In this document: piece after piece, positions 22,733 through 33,200 of the stretch
How positions within the stretch are numbered: the first letter of the stretch is position 1
How the letters are laid out: every line of letters begins with the position of its first letter
Source of the DNA: Corallococcus sp. CA053C
GTDB lineage: Bacteria > Myxococcota > Myxococcia > Myxococcales > Myxococcaceae
Assembly (NCBI RefSeq): GCF_003611675.1
Contig: NZ_RAWA01000017.1
Span: 1 to 57,863 of the forward strand
Length of the DNA: 57,863 nucleotides
Reading direction: 5' to 3'
Notes under the pieces: model-generated
What the model saw: the letters and a program-made list of their open reading frames with translations, nothing else
Told to the model about the DNA's origin: nothing
Databases searched by the model: none
Translations under genes and position numbers: made by a program

Positions 22733-25348
22733 ATGAAGAACGTCGAGGACGTCTACCGGCTCACTCCTGCCCAGCGGGAGCTGCTGACGCCACCGCCGCC
22801 CGGTCCGGAAGCGCCCATCGAGCACCTCGTCGCGGAAGCGCGAGGCCCCCTGGACGAAGCCCTGCTGGAGGAGGCACTGCGGGAGCTGGTCCGCCGTCAC
22901 ACCGCGCTGCGCACCGCGTTCTTCCTCCAGGGCATGCCGGAGCCGATGCAGGTGGTCCGCGAGAAGGTGTCGCCCTCGCTGGAGAAGACGGACGCGCCGC
23001 AGGGACTGGAGGCCTGGCTCGAAGCGGATCGCCAGCGCTCCATGGGCCTGACGGCCGCACCGCTGGTGCGACTCTCGCTCGTGCGCACCCCTCCGGCGTC
23101 CTCCTTCCTCGTGTTCGCCTGGCACTCCGCGGCGCTGGACGCGGGCGCCGCGCGACTCTGCGTGGAAGAGCTGCTGCGCCTGTATCAAGCCGCTTTGGGC
23201 AAGACGGACGCCGGCCTGGAGAAAGCGCGTCCGTTCCGCGAGTACCTCGCTTGGATGGAGGCCCAGGGCTCAAGCGACGCGGAGGCGTGGGTGCGGGACA
23301 CGCTGAAGGATCCGCGCCCCACCCTGTTGCCCGAGCGTTCAGCGCCAGGCACCTCGCCCGTGCGCGGCCTGCAACAGCTGCTGCTGCCGTCGGCGGAGTC
23401 GGGCAACGTGCTCGCGTTCCTGCGCAAGCACAAGCTGGGGCTGGGCACGCTGATCCAGGCCGCGTGGGCGCTCATGCTGCGCCACCACACCGGCAACACA
23501 GAGGTCGTCTTCGGAGCCCAGGTGCCCGGCCGCACCGCCGCGCTGGCCCAGGGTCGTCCACTCGTGGGCCGCTTCGCGCACCTGTTGCCGCGCCGGTTCG
23601 TCGTCCCGGCCCAGGGCACGCCCCTGCGCTGGCTGCGCGCGCTCCAGGCCGAGCTGTCCGAATCCCAGCGCCACGAGCACGCCTCGGCGGGCCAGGTGCG
23701 CCCGTGGCTGAAGCTGCCGGAGGACACTCCGCTCTTCCAGAGCGCCGTCACCGTGTGGGAGCCGCCCGAGGAGGACTCGCTCAAGCCGCTGGCGCGCGGC
23801 CTGGGCCTGGGCTCCTTCCGGCACGTCGCGGCCCCTCCGCCCTGCCCGCTGTCGGTCGAAGCCGTGGCCGGTGAACGGCTGGCGCTGCGGCTGCACCATG
23901 ACGCGAACCGCTTCGCGCCCCTGGATGTGATCCGCCTCGCGGGGCAGCTGTCTGCGCTGCTGGACGTGCTCGTCACGCAGCCGGACCGCGAGCTGTCCTC
24001 GCTGGGCGAGGTGCTGGACTCCGCGGGCGGTACGACGCGCAGCCCCGCCACCGCGAGCACCTCCGTGGGTCCGGAGGAGCTGCGCGCCCTCCTGGCGTGG
24101 CATCCCGAGGTGCGCTCGGTGGACGTCCGCGTCGAGGGCTCCCGACTGGTGGCGCACGTGGTGCCCACGCGCCGTCGCGCGAGGAAGCTCGACTTCGGCC
24201 TGTTCTTCTTCGCGGACGAGGACGCGGGCACCACCGACAAGTACCGCCTGCTGCTGGAGGCCGCGAAGTTCGGGGACGCGCACGGCTTCTCTTCCGTCTC
24301 CACGCCGGAGCGCCACTTCCACGAACACGGCGGCATCTACCCCAACCCGTCGCTGCTCGCCGCGGGCATCGCCACGATGACGAAGAACATCGGCCTGCGC
24401 GCGGGCAGCGTCGTGCTCCCCCTGCAGAGCCCCTTCCGCGTCGCGGAGGAGTGGTCCATCGTCGACAACCTCTCCGGAGGCCGCGCCGGCATCTCCATCG
24501 CCTCCGGCTGGGTGCCCAACGATTTCGCCCTCTATCCGGAGCACTTCGCCCGCAAGCGCGACGTCATGTGGGAGAACCTGGAGAAGGTCGAACGGCTGTG
24601 GCGCGGCGAGTCCGTGACCGCGCGCGACGGCGCGGGCAAGGAGGTGGAGCTGAAGGTCTTCCCCCGCCCCATCCAGCCCCGCCTGCCCACGTGGGTGACG
24701 TGCGCCACGGACCCCGCCCTCTTCGAGCGCACCGGCACCGGCGGCTACAACGTCCTCACGTCGCTCCTGGGCCAGCCGCTGGAGGAGGCACTGGAGAAGA
24801 TCGGCCTCTACCACGCGGCGGCGGACAAGGCCGGCCACGCACGCAGCGCTCGCACCGCCACGCTGATGATGCACACCTTCGTCGGCCAGGACGTGGACGA
24901 CGTGCTGGACACGGTGCGGGGCCCGCTCACCGCGTACCTGCGCGCGCACGTGGCGCTGATGCAGACGATGGTGAAGAGCCTGGACCTCCAGGTGGACATC
25001 AACGAGCCCAAGTGGGCGGACTACCTGGCCTCGTACGCCTTCGAGCGCTACTACCGCTCCGGCGCGCTCATCGGCACCGTGACGTCCTGCCTCCCCATGG
25101 TGGACAAGCTGCTGGCCGGCGACGTGGACGAGGTGGCGTGTCTCATCGACTTCGGCGTCGGCACCGACGCGGTCCTCCAGAGCCTCACGCACCTGGCCGA
25201 GCTCAAGCGACTGGTGCAGGACGAGTCCCTGCGCATGGAGCGCGTGCTCACCGGGTACCTCGCGGAGCGACTGCCCGGCGCGTGTCCCGACCTGTCGGTC
25301 CGACTGTCCGACAGCTTGTCCGCCGAGCATCCGGGCTTCACCCGCTGA
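22733..25348 (+). CDS. Condensation-like domain fused to FMN luciferase-like monooxygenase
   Basis: 871-residue biosynthetic protein from ATG 22733 (GAGGAG upstream). Residues 1-440 are a condensation-family domain starting MKNVEDVYRLTPAQREL. The catalytic HHxxxDG reads HSAALDA, so the general base is Ser and peptide-bond formation is unlikely. Residues about 480-830 are a bacterial-luciferase-like, FMN-dependent oxygenase of the MupA/NRPS-embedded type (DFGLFFFADEDAG, TPERHFHEHGGIYPNPSLLA, LRAGSVVLPLQSPFRVAEEW, DNLSGGRAGISIASGWVPND, VTCATDPALFERTGTGGYN). Such enzymes hydroxylate or oxidatively modify substrates bound to carrier proteins (established for the family). The dead C domain may be a docking platform presenting a carrier protein to the oxygenase (inference). 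It is the first gene of the locus and lies 207 bases before the FAAL gene. Confidence 0.88.
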   Translation: MKNVEDVYRLTPAQRELLTPPPPGPEAPIEHLVAEARGPLDEALLEEALRELVRRHTALRTAFFLQGMPEPMQVVREKVSPSLEKTDAPQGLEAWLEADRQRSMGLTAAPLVRLSLVRTPPASSFLVFAWHSAALDAGAARLCVEELLRLYQAALGKTDAGLEKARPFREYLAWMEAQGSSDAEAWVRDTLKDPRPTLLPERSAPGTSPVRGLQQLLLPSAESGNVLAFLRKHKLGLGTLIQAAWALMLRHHTGNTEVVFGAQVPGRTAALAQGRPLVGRFAHLLPRRFVVPAQGTPLRWLRALQAELSESQRHEHASAGQVRPWLKLPEDTPLFQSAVTVWEPPEEDSLKPLARGLGLGSFRHVAAPPPCPLSVEAVAGERLALRLHHDANRFAPLDVIRLAGQLSALLDVLVTQPDRELSSLGEVLDSAGGTTRSPATASTSVGPEELRALLAWHPEVRSVDVRVEGSRLVAHVVPTRRRARKLDFGLFFFADEDAGTTDKYRLLLEAAKFGDAHGFSSVSTPERHFHEHGGIYPNPSLLAAGIATMTKNIGLRAGSVVLPLQSPFRVAEEWSIVDNLSGGRAGISIASGWVPNDFALYPEHFARKRDVMWENLEKVERLWRGESVTARDGAGKEVELKVFPRPIQPRLPTWVTCATDPALFERTGTGGYNVLTSLLGQPLEEALEKIGLYHAAADKAGHARSARTATLMMHTFVGQDVDDVLDTVRGPLTAYLRAHVALMQTMVKSLDLQVDINEPKWADYLASYAFERYYRSGALIGTVTSCLPMVDKLLAGDVDEVACLIDFGVGTDAVLQSLTHLAELKRLVQDESLRMERVLTGYLAERLPGACPDLSVRLSDSLSAEHPGFTR

Positions 25349-25417
25349 TCCCCAAACGGGAAGCGGTGTCAGGGCCCTGATGTATCAAGGGGCCTGAGCA
25401 GGAAATGCCTGCGTACA

Positions 25418-25446
25418 TGGACAGTTTGTAACGTGCCGTGTTAACA
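25418..25446 (+). promoter_or_regulatory. Possible promoter before the FAAL gene
   Basis: TGGACA (25418-25423) and TTAACA (25441-25446) are 17 bases apart, in an unusually A+T-rich part of the 207-bp gap between the oxygenase and FAAL genes. The -10 match is poor. The location suits an internal promoter for the rest of the cluster. Confidence 0.3.
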
Positions 25447-25498
25447 GTACTGCTCGTTTTTCGAGAAAGATTCCGCTAACACTGTATCGGTTTCGTGA

Positions 25499-25521
25499 CG
25501 CCCCCGGAGTGCTTGGGGGCG
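25499..25521 (+). promoter_or_regulatory. GC-rich hairpin in the FAAL leader
   Basis: CGCCCCC (25499-25505) and GGGGGCG (25515-25521) form a perfect 7-bp stem with a 9-base loop, 34 bases before the FAAL start. No T-run follows. A weak CTCG-TTTTT-CGAG hairpin lies at 25453-25465. Together they may form a structured leader that limits expression of the assembly-line genes (inference). Confidence 0.33.
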
Positions 25522-25555
25522 CCCTGGGATTGATACGTCTCGTTCGGCCCAACGC

Positions 25556-28500
25556 ATGCGTCCGCCAGGGTTGTTGCTGGAAGTCTCCACGTTGGTGGAG
25601 CTCTCACGTCTCAGGGCGGAGCAGCGCCCGGATCAGCTCGCCTACACGTTCCTCGTGGATGGTGACTCGGAGGAAGCGCACCTCACCTACGGCGAGCTGG
25701 ATCAGCGGGCGCGAGCCATCGGCGCGGCGCTCCAGGCGCGCGGGGCGCGGGGCGAGCGGGTGTTGCTGCTCTACCCTCCGGGTCTTGAGTACGTGGCCGC
25801 CTTCGTGGGTTGTCTCTACGCGGGCGCGGTGGCGGTGCCGGCCTACCCGCCGGATCCGATGCGGCTGGCGCGCACGCTGCCCCGGCTGGAGGCGGTGATC
25901 CAGGACGCGCGGGCGCGGTTCGCGCTCACCACCGGGTTCATCCAGGGCTTCATGGAGTCGATGGGCGAGCAGTCCGCCGCGCTCTCCGGCCTGTCGTGGC
26001 TGGCCACCGACGCGGTGGAGGACGGCGAGGCGGGCGCGTGGAAGGACCCGGGCACCTCGCGCGAGGCGCTGGCCTTCCTCCAGTACACCTCCGGCTCCAC
26101 CGGCACGCCCAAGGGCGTGATGCTCAGCCACGGCAACCTGCTGGCGAACTCGCTGGCCATCCACCAGTGCTTCGAGCACTCGGACGACAGCCGCGGCGTC
26201 ATCTGGCTGCCGCCGTACCACGACATGGGCCTCATCGGCGGGGTGCTGCAGCCGCTGTGCGGAGGCTTCCCCGTGGTGCTGCTGTCGCCGCTGGACTTCC
26301 TCAAGCGGCCCGCGCGCTGGCTGGAGGCCATCTCGCGCTATCGGGCGACGACGAGCGGCGGCCCCAACTTCGCGTTCGACCTGTGCGTGCGCAAGACGAC
26401 GCCCGAGCAGCGGGCGGCGCTGGACCTGAGTTCGTGGGACGTGGCCTTCAACGGCGCGGAGCCGGTGCGCGCGGAGACGCTGGAGCGCTTCACGCGGGCG
26501 TTCGCGGACTCCGGCTTCCGCAAGGAGGCCTTCTACCCGTGCTACGGGCTCGCGGAGACGACGCTCATCGCCTCCGGAGGGCGCAAGGCCGCGCCGCCGG
26601 TGGAGCAGGTGTATCGGCAGGAGGCGCTCCAGCAGGGCCGCGCCGAGAAGCTGTCCCCGGGTGACGTGACGGATCCGACCGAGGCGCGCACGCTGGTGGG
26701 CAGTGGCGCGAGCATCCCCGGGCAGGAGCTGATCGTCGTGGAGCCCGAGTCCCGCATGCCCGTGCCCGAGGGCCGGCTGGGGGAGATCTGGCTGCGCGGC
26801 CCGAGCGTCGCGGGCAGCTACTGGGAGCGGCCCGAGGAGAGCGAGGCCACGTTCCGGGCGCGCCGCGCCGACACCGGTGAAGGCCCCTACCTGCGCACGG
26901 GCGACCTGGGCTTCCTGTCCGGCACGGAGCTGTTCGTCGCGGGCCGCATCAAGGACCTGATCATCCTGCGCGGGCGCAACCACTACCCGCAGGACCTGGA
27001 GCTGACGGCGGAGTCGAGCCACCCGGCGATGCGTCCGGGCTGCTCGGCCGCGTTCTCCGTGGACCGGGGCGGCGAGGAGAAGCTCGTCGTGGTGCTGGAG
27101 GTGGATCGCAAGCTGCTGGGTGAGCCCGCCACCGCCATCGACGCCCTCCGGCGCGCCATCGCTCAGGCGCACGAGGTGGCCGTGGACACGGTGGTGCTCA
27201 TCCCCGCGGGGGGGCTGCCCAAGACGTCCAGCGGCAAGGTGCAGCGGCGCGCATGCCGCACGCAGTTCCTGGCGAACGAGCTGGAGATCCTCGCGCAGGA
27301 GGTCCTCGCCGAGACGGGAGATGCACCCGAGGCTCCCGGAACCGTCGCGCCGGAGGAACCCCGGCTGACCCGTGGGGCACTCCTTTCCGCGTCCGAGACG
27401 GAGCGCGCGGAGCTGCTGGGCACGTATCTGCGACAGCACCTGTCGCGAGCGCTGTCCGTGCCGCTGTCGGCGCTCGAAGCGACCCGTCCCCTCACCGCGC
27501 TGGGCCTGGACTCCATCCATGCCGTCGAGCTGAAGGCCGCGCTGGAGGAGGAACTGGAGCTTCACCTCCCGGTGGCGCTGCTGCTGGACGGCGTGCACCT
27601 GGAGGCGCTCACCGCGCGGGCGCTCGCGGAGCTGCGGCATCCCACCGCCGCGCCGCCGCCGTTGGTCGCGGGGGCTCGTGGGGACGCGCCGCTGTCGCCG
27701 GGGCAGGAGCGGCTGCTGTTCCTGGATCAGCTCGCGGCGGGCAGCGCGGCCTACAACATCCCGGCGGCGGTGGAGCTGGAGGGACGCCTGGACGTCGCGG
27801 TGCTCACACGCAGCCTGGAGGCCATCGTCCACCGGCATGAGGCCCTGCGCACACGCTTCCCCCGCGTCCAGGGCCGCCGCGTGCAGGACATCCTCCCGTC
27901 TTCGGAAGTCCCGGCGGGCGGACCGCTGGCACGCCCCGGTGCGGTGGTGGACCTGAGCGGACTGCCGCAGGAACGACAGGCCGCGGAGACGGAGCGCCTC
28001 ACCGCCGAGGAGGCACGCGGGCCCTTCGACCTGGAGCGCGAGCTGCCAGTGCGCGCGAAGCTCCTGAAGCTGTCGGAGGAGCGGCATCGGTTGCTGCTCA
28101 CGCTGCACCACGTGGTGTCGGACGGCTGGAGCATGGGCGTGGTGGTGCGGGAGCTGGGCGCGCTCTACGCGGCCTTCGCGCAGGGGCGGCCGTCGCCGTT
28201 GCCGGAGCTGCCCGTGCAGTACGCGGATCATGCGGCGTGGCTGCGGCGTCGGTTGGAGGGTGGCCTGCTGGAGGAAGAGCTCGCGTGGTGGAAGGAGCGC
28301 CTGATGAGCGCACCGCCGCTCCTGGAGCTGCCGCTGGACCGCCCCCGTCCGGAGCGCCAGCACTTCGAGGGTGCCCGGCAGCCGGTGGCGCTCTCCGCCG
28401 CGCTCAGCGAAGGGCTGCGGCAGCTCGGCCGGGCCGAGGGCACCACGCCCTTCATGTCGCTGCTGGCGGGCTTCCTCGTGGTGCTGCACTCGCGCACCGG

Positions 28501-29125
28501 CCGCGCGGACCTGGTGGTGGGCACGGACGTGGCCAGCCGTGAGCACGCGCGCACGCAGAACCTCATTGGCCTGTTCGTCAACCAGCTCGTGCTTCGCGTG
28601 GGCCTGGAGGGCAACCCCACCTTCCGGCAGGTGCTCGGGCGCGTGCGCGAGGTGGCGCTGGGTGGACAGGCGCATCCGCACGTTCCCTTCGACAAGCTGG
28701 TGGAGGCGCTGCGCCCGCCGCGCGACGCCCGCTACAACCCGCTCTTCCAGGTGATGTTCGTCCTGGAGAACGCGCCGCTGCCCGCGCTGCGCCTGCCTGG
28801 GCTGAAGCTGCGCCAGCTGGAGATCGACGACGGCGGTTCACCGTTCGACCTGTCCGTGCTGTTGGCCGAGTCCGAGGGTCGCTTCCAGGGCGTGCTGCGC
28901 TTCGCCACCGCCCTCTTCGACGCGGCCACCATCGCGCGGTTGGCGGAGGACTACGAGGCCACGCTGGCGGCGGCGGTGGCCCGGCCGGACGCGACTTTGG
29001 AGGAGCTGCACGGGGTGCTCGTGGAGCGCGAGCGTCAGCGGCAGCAGGAGCGGGCGCAAGCGCTCCAGTCCTCACGCAAGGAACTGTTCCGCGGCGTGCG
29101 CCGTCGCGGTGGGAGCGAGTCATGA
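25556..29125 (+). CDS. FAAL-ACP-C lipoinitiation protein
   Basis: 1189-residue NRPS loading protein. Residues 1-590 are a fatty acyl-AMP ligase (YTSGSTGTPKGVMLSHGNL near 178, PPYHDMGLIGGVL, FYPCYGLAETTLIASGG, YLRTGDLGFL, LPKTSSGKVQRR). It adenylates a fatty acid and passes it on without CoA. Residues about 620-700 are an ACP (LTALGLDSIHAVELK, phosphopantetheine Ser). Residues about 715-1165 are a condensation domain with intact HHVVSDG. The C should join the acyl chain to the first amino acid, which has to come from the C*-A-PCP protein two genes on. ATG 25556 has no strong ribosome site; in-frame GTG/TTG codons near 25590-25600 are alternatives. ATGA overlap couples it to the SyrP-like gene. 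Chain length cannot be read from sequence by eye. Confidence 0.92.
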   Translation: MRPPGLLLEVSTLVELSRLRAEQRPDQLAYTFLVDGDSEEAHLTYGELDQRARAIGAALQARGARGERVLLLYPPGLEYVAAFVGCLYAGAVAVPAYPPDPMRLARTLPRLEAVIQDARARFALTTGFIQGFMESMGEQSAALSGLSWLATDAVEDGEAGAWKDPGTSREALAFLQYTSGSTGTPKGVMLSHGNLLANSLAIHQCFEHSDDSRGVIWLPPYHDMGLIGGVLQPLCGGFPVVLLSPLDFLKRPARWLEAISRYRATTSGGPNFAFDLCVRKTTPEQRAALDLSSWDVAFNGAEPVRAETLERFTRAFADSGFRKEAFYPCYGLAETTLIASGGRKAAPPVEQVYRQEALQQGRAEKLSPGDVTDPTEARTLVGSGASIPGQELIVVEPESRMPVPEGRLGEIWLRGPSVAGSYWERPEESEATFRARRADTGEGPYLRTGDLGFLSGTELFVAGRIKDLIILRGRNHYPQDLELTAESSHPAMRPGCSAAFSVDRGGEEKLVVVLEVDRKLLGEPATAIDALRRAIAQAHEVAVDTVVLIPAGGLPKTSSGKVQRRACRTQFLANELEILAQEVLAETGDAPEAPGTVAPEEPRLTRGALLSASETERAELLGTYLRQHLSRALSVPLSALEATRPLTALGLDSIHAVELKAALEEELELHLPVALLLDGVHLEALTARALAELRHPTAAPPPLVAGARGDAPLSPGQERLLFLDQLAAGSAAYNIPAAVELEGRLDVAVLTRSLEAIVHRHEALRTRFPRVQGRRVQDILPSSEVPAGGPLARPGAVVDLSGLPQERQAAETERLTAEEARGPFDLERELPVRAKLLKLSEERHRLLLTLHHVVSDGWSMGVVVRELGALYAAFAQGRPSPLPELPVQYADHAAWLRRRLEGGLLEEELAWWKERLMSAPPLLELPLDRPRPERQHFEGARQPVALSAALSEGLRQLGRAEGTTPFMSLLAGFLVVLHSRTGRADLVVGTDVASREHARTQNLIGLFVNQLVLRVGLEGNPTFRQVLGRVREVALGGQAHPHVPFDKLVEALRPPRDARYNPLFQVMFVLENAPLPALRLPGLKLRQLEIDDGGSPFDLSVLLAESEGRFQGVLRFATALFDAATIARLAEDYEATLAAAVARPDATLEELHGVLVERERQRQQERAQALQSSRKELFRGVRRRGGSES

Positions 29126-30198
29126 CGGATGGTCAGCCGAAGCGCGCACTCCCGAAGCTGCGCAGGCGCGAGGTGGACGGCTCCGGTCAGGACTTCGTGC
29201 GCTTCGAGGAGCTGCGGCCCGGACTGCACCTGCCCGTGGTGGGCCGCCCTTCCCTGCCGGGCGTCGAACTGGCCGAGTGGTGCCGCACGCACCGCGCGCG
29301 CGTGGATGAGCAACTCCATCGTCACGGCGCCGTGCTCTTCCGCGGCTTCGACGTGGTGACGCCCGAGGCCATGGATGGGGTCATCCGGGCGTTGGCGGAC
29401 GAGGCGCTGGCCTACGAGGAGCGCTCTTCGCCACGCTCGCAGGTGAGCGGGAACATCTACACGTCCACGGACCACCCGCCGTCCGAGCGGATCTTCCTGC
29501 ACAACGAGCAGTCCTACAACCAGACCTTCCCAGCGCGCCTCTTCTTCGCCTGCGTGTTGCCGTCGCAACAGGGTGGCGAAACGCCGCTCGCGGACACGCG
29601 GCGCATCTTCCAGCGCCTGCCGGCCGAGGTGCGCGCGCGCTTCCTGGAACAGGGCTACACGTACGTCCGCAACTTCGGCCACCAGCTGGGGTTGAGCTGG
29701 CAGACGGCGTTCCAGACGGAGGACCGCGCCGAGGTGGAGGCGTACTGCCAGCGCAGCGGCATCCAGGTCGAGTGGCGCGACGGCAACCGCCTGCGCACGC
29801 GGCAGGTGCGCAGAGCGGCGGGGCTGCACCCCGTCACGGGCGAACCCGTCTGGTTCAACCACGCCACGTTCTTCCACGTCTCCACCCTGCCCGCGCCGGT
29901 GGCCTCCGCGCTGCTGGCGGACCTGGGCGAGGAAGCGTTGCCGAACCACACGTATTACGGCGACGGCAGCCCCATCGAGCCCCAGGTGATGGAGACGCTG
30001 CGCGCCGCCTACGAGGCCGAACAGGTGATGTTCCCGTGGGAGCGCGGGGACCTGCTCGTCATCGACAACCTGCTCGCCGCCCACGCGCGCTCGTCCTTCG
30101 TGGGGCCCCGGCGCGTGCTGGCCGGCATGGCCCGACCCTTCCCATGGAGCGAGGTCGCGCCGGTCACGGATGCGCCCCGCGATCCCCCGCCAGGCTGA
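29122..30198 (+). CDS. SyrP-like Fe(II)/2-oxoglutarate-dependent hydroxylase
   Basis: 358 residues, TauD/TfdA superfamily. The iron ligands are visible as the His-x-Glu of FLHNEQSYNQTFP and the distal His of LLAAHARSSF, with Arg of RRVLAGM as the 2-oxoglutarate anchor. SyrP-type members have His-x-Glu where TauD has His-x-Asp, and hydroxylate carrier-bound amino acids, often at the beta carbon (established knowledge). It therefore probably tailors an aminoacyl-PCP, such as the Glu/Gln-like residue of the next gene (inference). Its start overlaps the FAAL stop by four bases. Confidence 0.9.
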   Translation: MTDGQPKRALPKLRRREVDGSGQDFVRFEELRPGLHLPVVGRPSLPGVELAEWCRTHRARVDEQLHRHGAVLFRGFDVVTPEAMDGVIRALADEALAYEERSSPRSQVSGNIYTSTDHPPSERIFLHNEQSYNQTFPARLFFACVLPSQQGGETPLADTRRIFQRLPAEVRARFLEQGYTYVRNFGHQLGLSWQTAFQTEDRAEVEAYCQRSGIQVEWRDGNRLRTRQVRRAAGLHPVTGEPVWFNHATFFHVSTLPAPVASALLADLGEEALPNHTYYGDGSPIEPQVMETLRAAYEAEQVMFPWERGDLLVIDNLLAAHARSSFVGPRRVLAGMARPFPWSEVAPVTDAPRDPPPG

Positions 30199-30251
30199 AC
30201 GCCTGAACTCCGCGGGCCTCGCGCCCGCCCCTGTCCCCAGGAGCCCTCAGC

Positions 30252-33200
30252 TTGACGCAGACCACCGGATTCCGGCTCTCCCCCCAGCAGGCAAGACTCT
30301 GGTCCCTCCTCGCCGCCGTTCCAGGAGCGCCCTCGCGCGCCCGGGCCGTGCTGTCACTGGAAGGACCGCTCGACGTGCAGCGCCTGGAGCGCGCCGTGCG
30401 CGAGCTGTGCGCCGCGCACGAGGTGCTGCGCACGACGTATCGCCATCTCGCCGGGACGACCGCCGCGGTGCAGCTGCCCGGTGACGTACCGGCGACCGTC
30501 CTGGAGGTGCTCGACTGGAGCACCCTCTCCGAGACGGAGACGACCGCGCGGTTCGGTGCGCTGCACGCGGAGGCATCGCTGGAGGTGCTGACGCCGGCAC
30601 GGCTCGTGGTGCTCGGTCAGGGTCGGCATGCGTTGATCCTGGACCTGCCCGCGCTCTCCGCGGACCGCCAGACGTTCGCTGTGATCGCACGCGAACTCGG
30701 ACGTGCGCTGGATGCTTCGGCGAGCGCTTCGGCGACCTCGGATGACGAGCCGCCTCCGCAGTACGCGGACGTCGCGGAGGTCTTCCACCAGATCCTCGAG
30801 TCCGACGACGGCGCGGACGGTCGGCGCTTCTGGAAGGGCCGTGACCTCACGGGTGCCACCGGTGCGACGCTGCCCACGCGCCGCACGGGCCCGGGCTCGC
30901 ATGGCCTGCGCACCCACCGCGAGGCGCGCGCGCTGGCCCCCGAGACGGCCAAAGCCCTGGAGGATCTCGCCAACCGACTGGGAGTCCCGGTCGCGGACGT
31001 CGTGCTCGCGGGCTGGTCGCGTTTGCTGGCACGCATGGGTGGCAACGCCGACGCGTGCATCTCCGTGCGTGTCGAGGGCCGTGGCTACGACGGACTGGAC
31101 GCGGCGCTCGGCCTCTTCGAGCGCTGGCTGCCCGTGCGCACCTCGCCCGAGCTTCGCGGCGCGAGCTTCGAAGCGCTCGTGCGCGACATGGCTCGGGCCG
31201 TTCGTGAAACCGCCGCGTGGCAGGACGACTTCGACGCGCTGAGCGCCTTCCCCGCCATCGGTGGCATCCCGCCCTCCCGGTCCTTCGCCTTCGAGGACCT
31301 CGCGTGGCCGGAGCCCGTTCGCGCAGGGGGGCTGACGCTGTCGTTCACCCAGTTGGACGCTCGCGGCGAGCGTGCCGAGCTGACCCTGGTGCTGGTGCGC
31401 GGGCGGGGGCCGCTGACCCTGGAGCTGCACCACGACGAAGCCGCGTACGCGCCCGTTGAGGCGGCCCGGCTGCTGGAGCGTGTGGAGACCCTGCTCGCCT
31501 CGGCGGTGGCCTCGCCCGAGCGCGCGCTGGAAGCCCTTCCCTGGGTGGGCCCGCGTGAGCTGGAGCGGCTGGCGGACTTCAACCGCACCGCCCGCGATCA
31601 CGACACGCAGGACACGCTGCCCGCGCGCTTCGAGGCCGTGGCCCGCTCCCGTCCAGACGCCGTGGCCGTCGCCTTCGAGGACGAACAGCTCACCTTCGCC
31701 GCGCTGTCCGAGCGCGCCAACCGACTCGCCTGGCACCTGCGCTCGAAGGGCGTCGGGGCGGAGACCCGCGTCGCGGTGTGCCTGGAGCGGTCGGTGGAGC
31801 AGCTCGTGGTGCTGCTCGGCATCCTCAAGGCCGGGGGCACCTTCGTGCCGTTGGATCCGACCTACCCGCGTGAGCGTCTGGCCTACGTCATCCAGCAGTC
31901 CGGCGCCCCGCTCGTCGTCACCCGCTCCCACCTGCGCGCGTCGCTGCCCGAGGGCACGCACGCCTTCGTCTGCCTGGACCAGGAGGCGGACACCCTGGCC
32001 ACCGCGTCGACCCACGCGCCCGACGTGACGCTGGCGCCGGAGAACGCCGCCTACGTCATCTTCACCTCCGGCTCCACGGGGCGCCCCAAGGGCGTGATGA
32101 TCCCGCACCGCTCCGCGCTCAACCTCGCGGCCACGCTGCGCGACGTCGTCTACCAGGGCCGGGGCCCCGGCCTGCGGGTGAGCGTCAACGCGCCGCTCGT
32201 CTTCGACGCCTCCGTGAAGCAGTGGCTCCAGCTCCTCAACGGCCACTCGCTGCACATCGTCCCGGAAGAGGTACGGCCGGACGCGGTGCGCATGCGCGCG
32301 TGGGTGCAGCGCCACGCCGTGGACGTCGTGGACTGCACCCCGTCCCTGCTGGGACCCATGCTGACGCAGGGGCTGGGACGCGACGCGGACTTCTCCCCGG
32401 CCCTCGTGCTGGTGGGCGGAGAGGCCATCGACGCGCGCACCTGGGCGGAGCTCACCCCGCTCACCCGCACGCGCTTCGTCAATATGTACGGCCCCACCGA
32501 GTGCACCGTGAACGCCACGGCGTGCCCCATCGCGGACTCCGCGCAGCCGAGCATCGGCGGGCCGCTGGGCAACGTGCGCGTGCACGTGTTGGACACGGGC
32601 CTGCGGGCGCTTCCCCTTGGCGTCCCTGGAGAGTTGTTCATCGGCGGCGCGGGCGTGGCCCGGGGCTACGAGGGCCGACCGGACCTCACCGCCGAGCGCT
32701 TCGTGCCGGATCCGTTCAGCCCCGTGCCGGGCGCGCGCCTGTACCGCACGGGCGACGTGGGCCGCTACCGCGACGACGGCCGCATCGACTTCCACGGCCG
32801 CGCCGACTTCCAGGTGAAGGTGCGGGGCTACCGCATCGAGCCCGGCGAGCTCGAAGCGCTGATGCGCACGCACCCGGAGGTGGGCGAGGCCGTCGTCGTC
32901 GTGCGCGGAGAGAAGGAGGACGCGCGACTGGTGGCGTACTTCGTCCCCCGTCGCGGCATGCCCGCGGGCAGTGAGTCAGCGTCAGCGCAGCTCGCGCTGG
33001 AGCTGCGCGGCTTCCTGCGCGAGTTCGTGCCCGAGTTCATGCTCCCCTCCCTCTTCGTGCCGCTGGCGCGACTGCCGCTCAACCGCAACGGCAAGGTGGA
33101 CCGGGGCGCGCTGCCGGAGCCGACCCCGGTGCAGCAGGAGGCGGTGCCCTACGAGGCGCCCGTCACCGAGCTGGAGCAGCGCATCGCGGCCATCTGGCAG

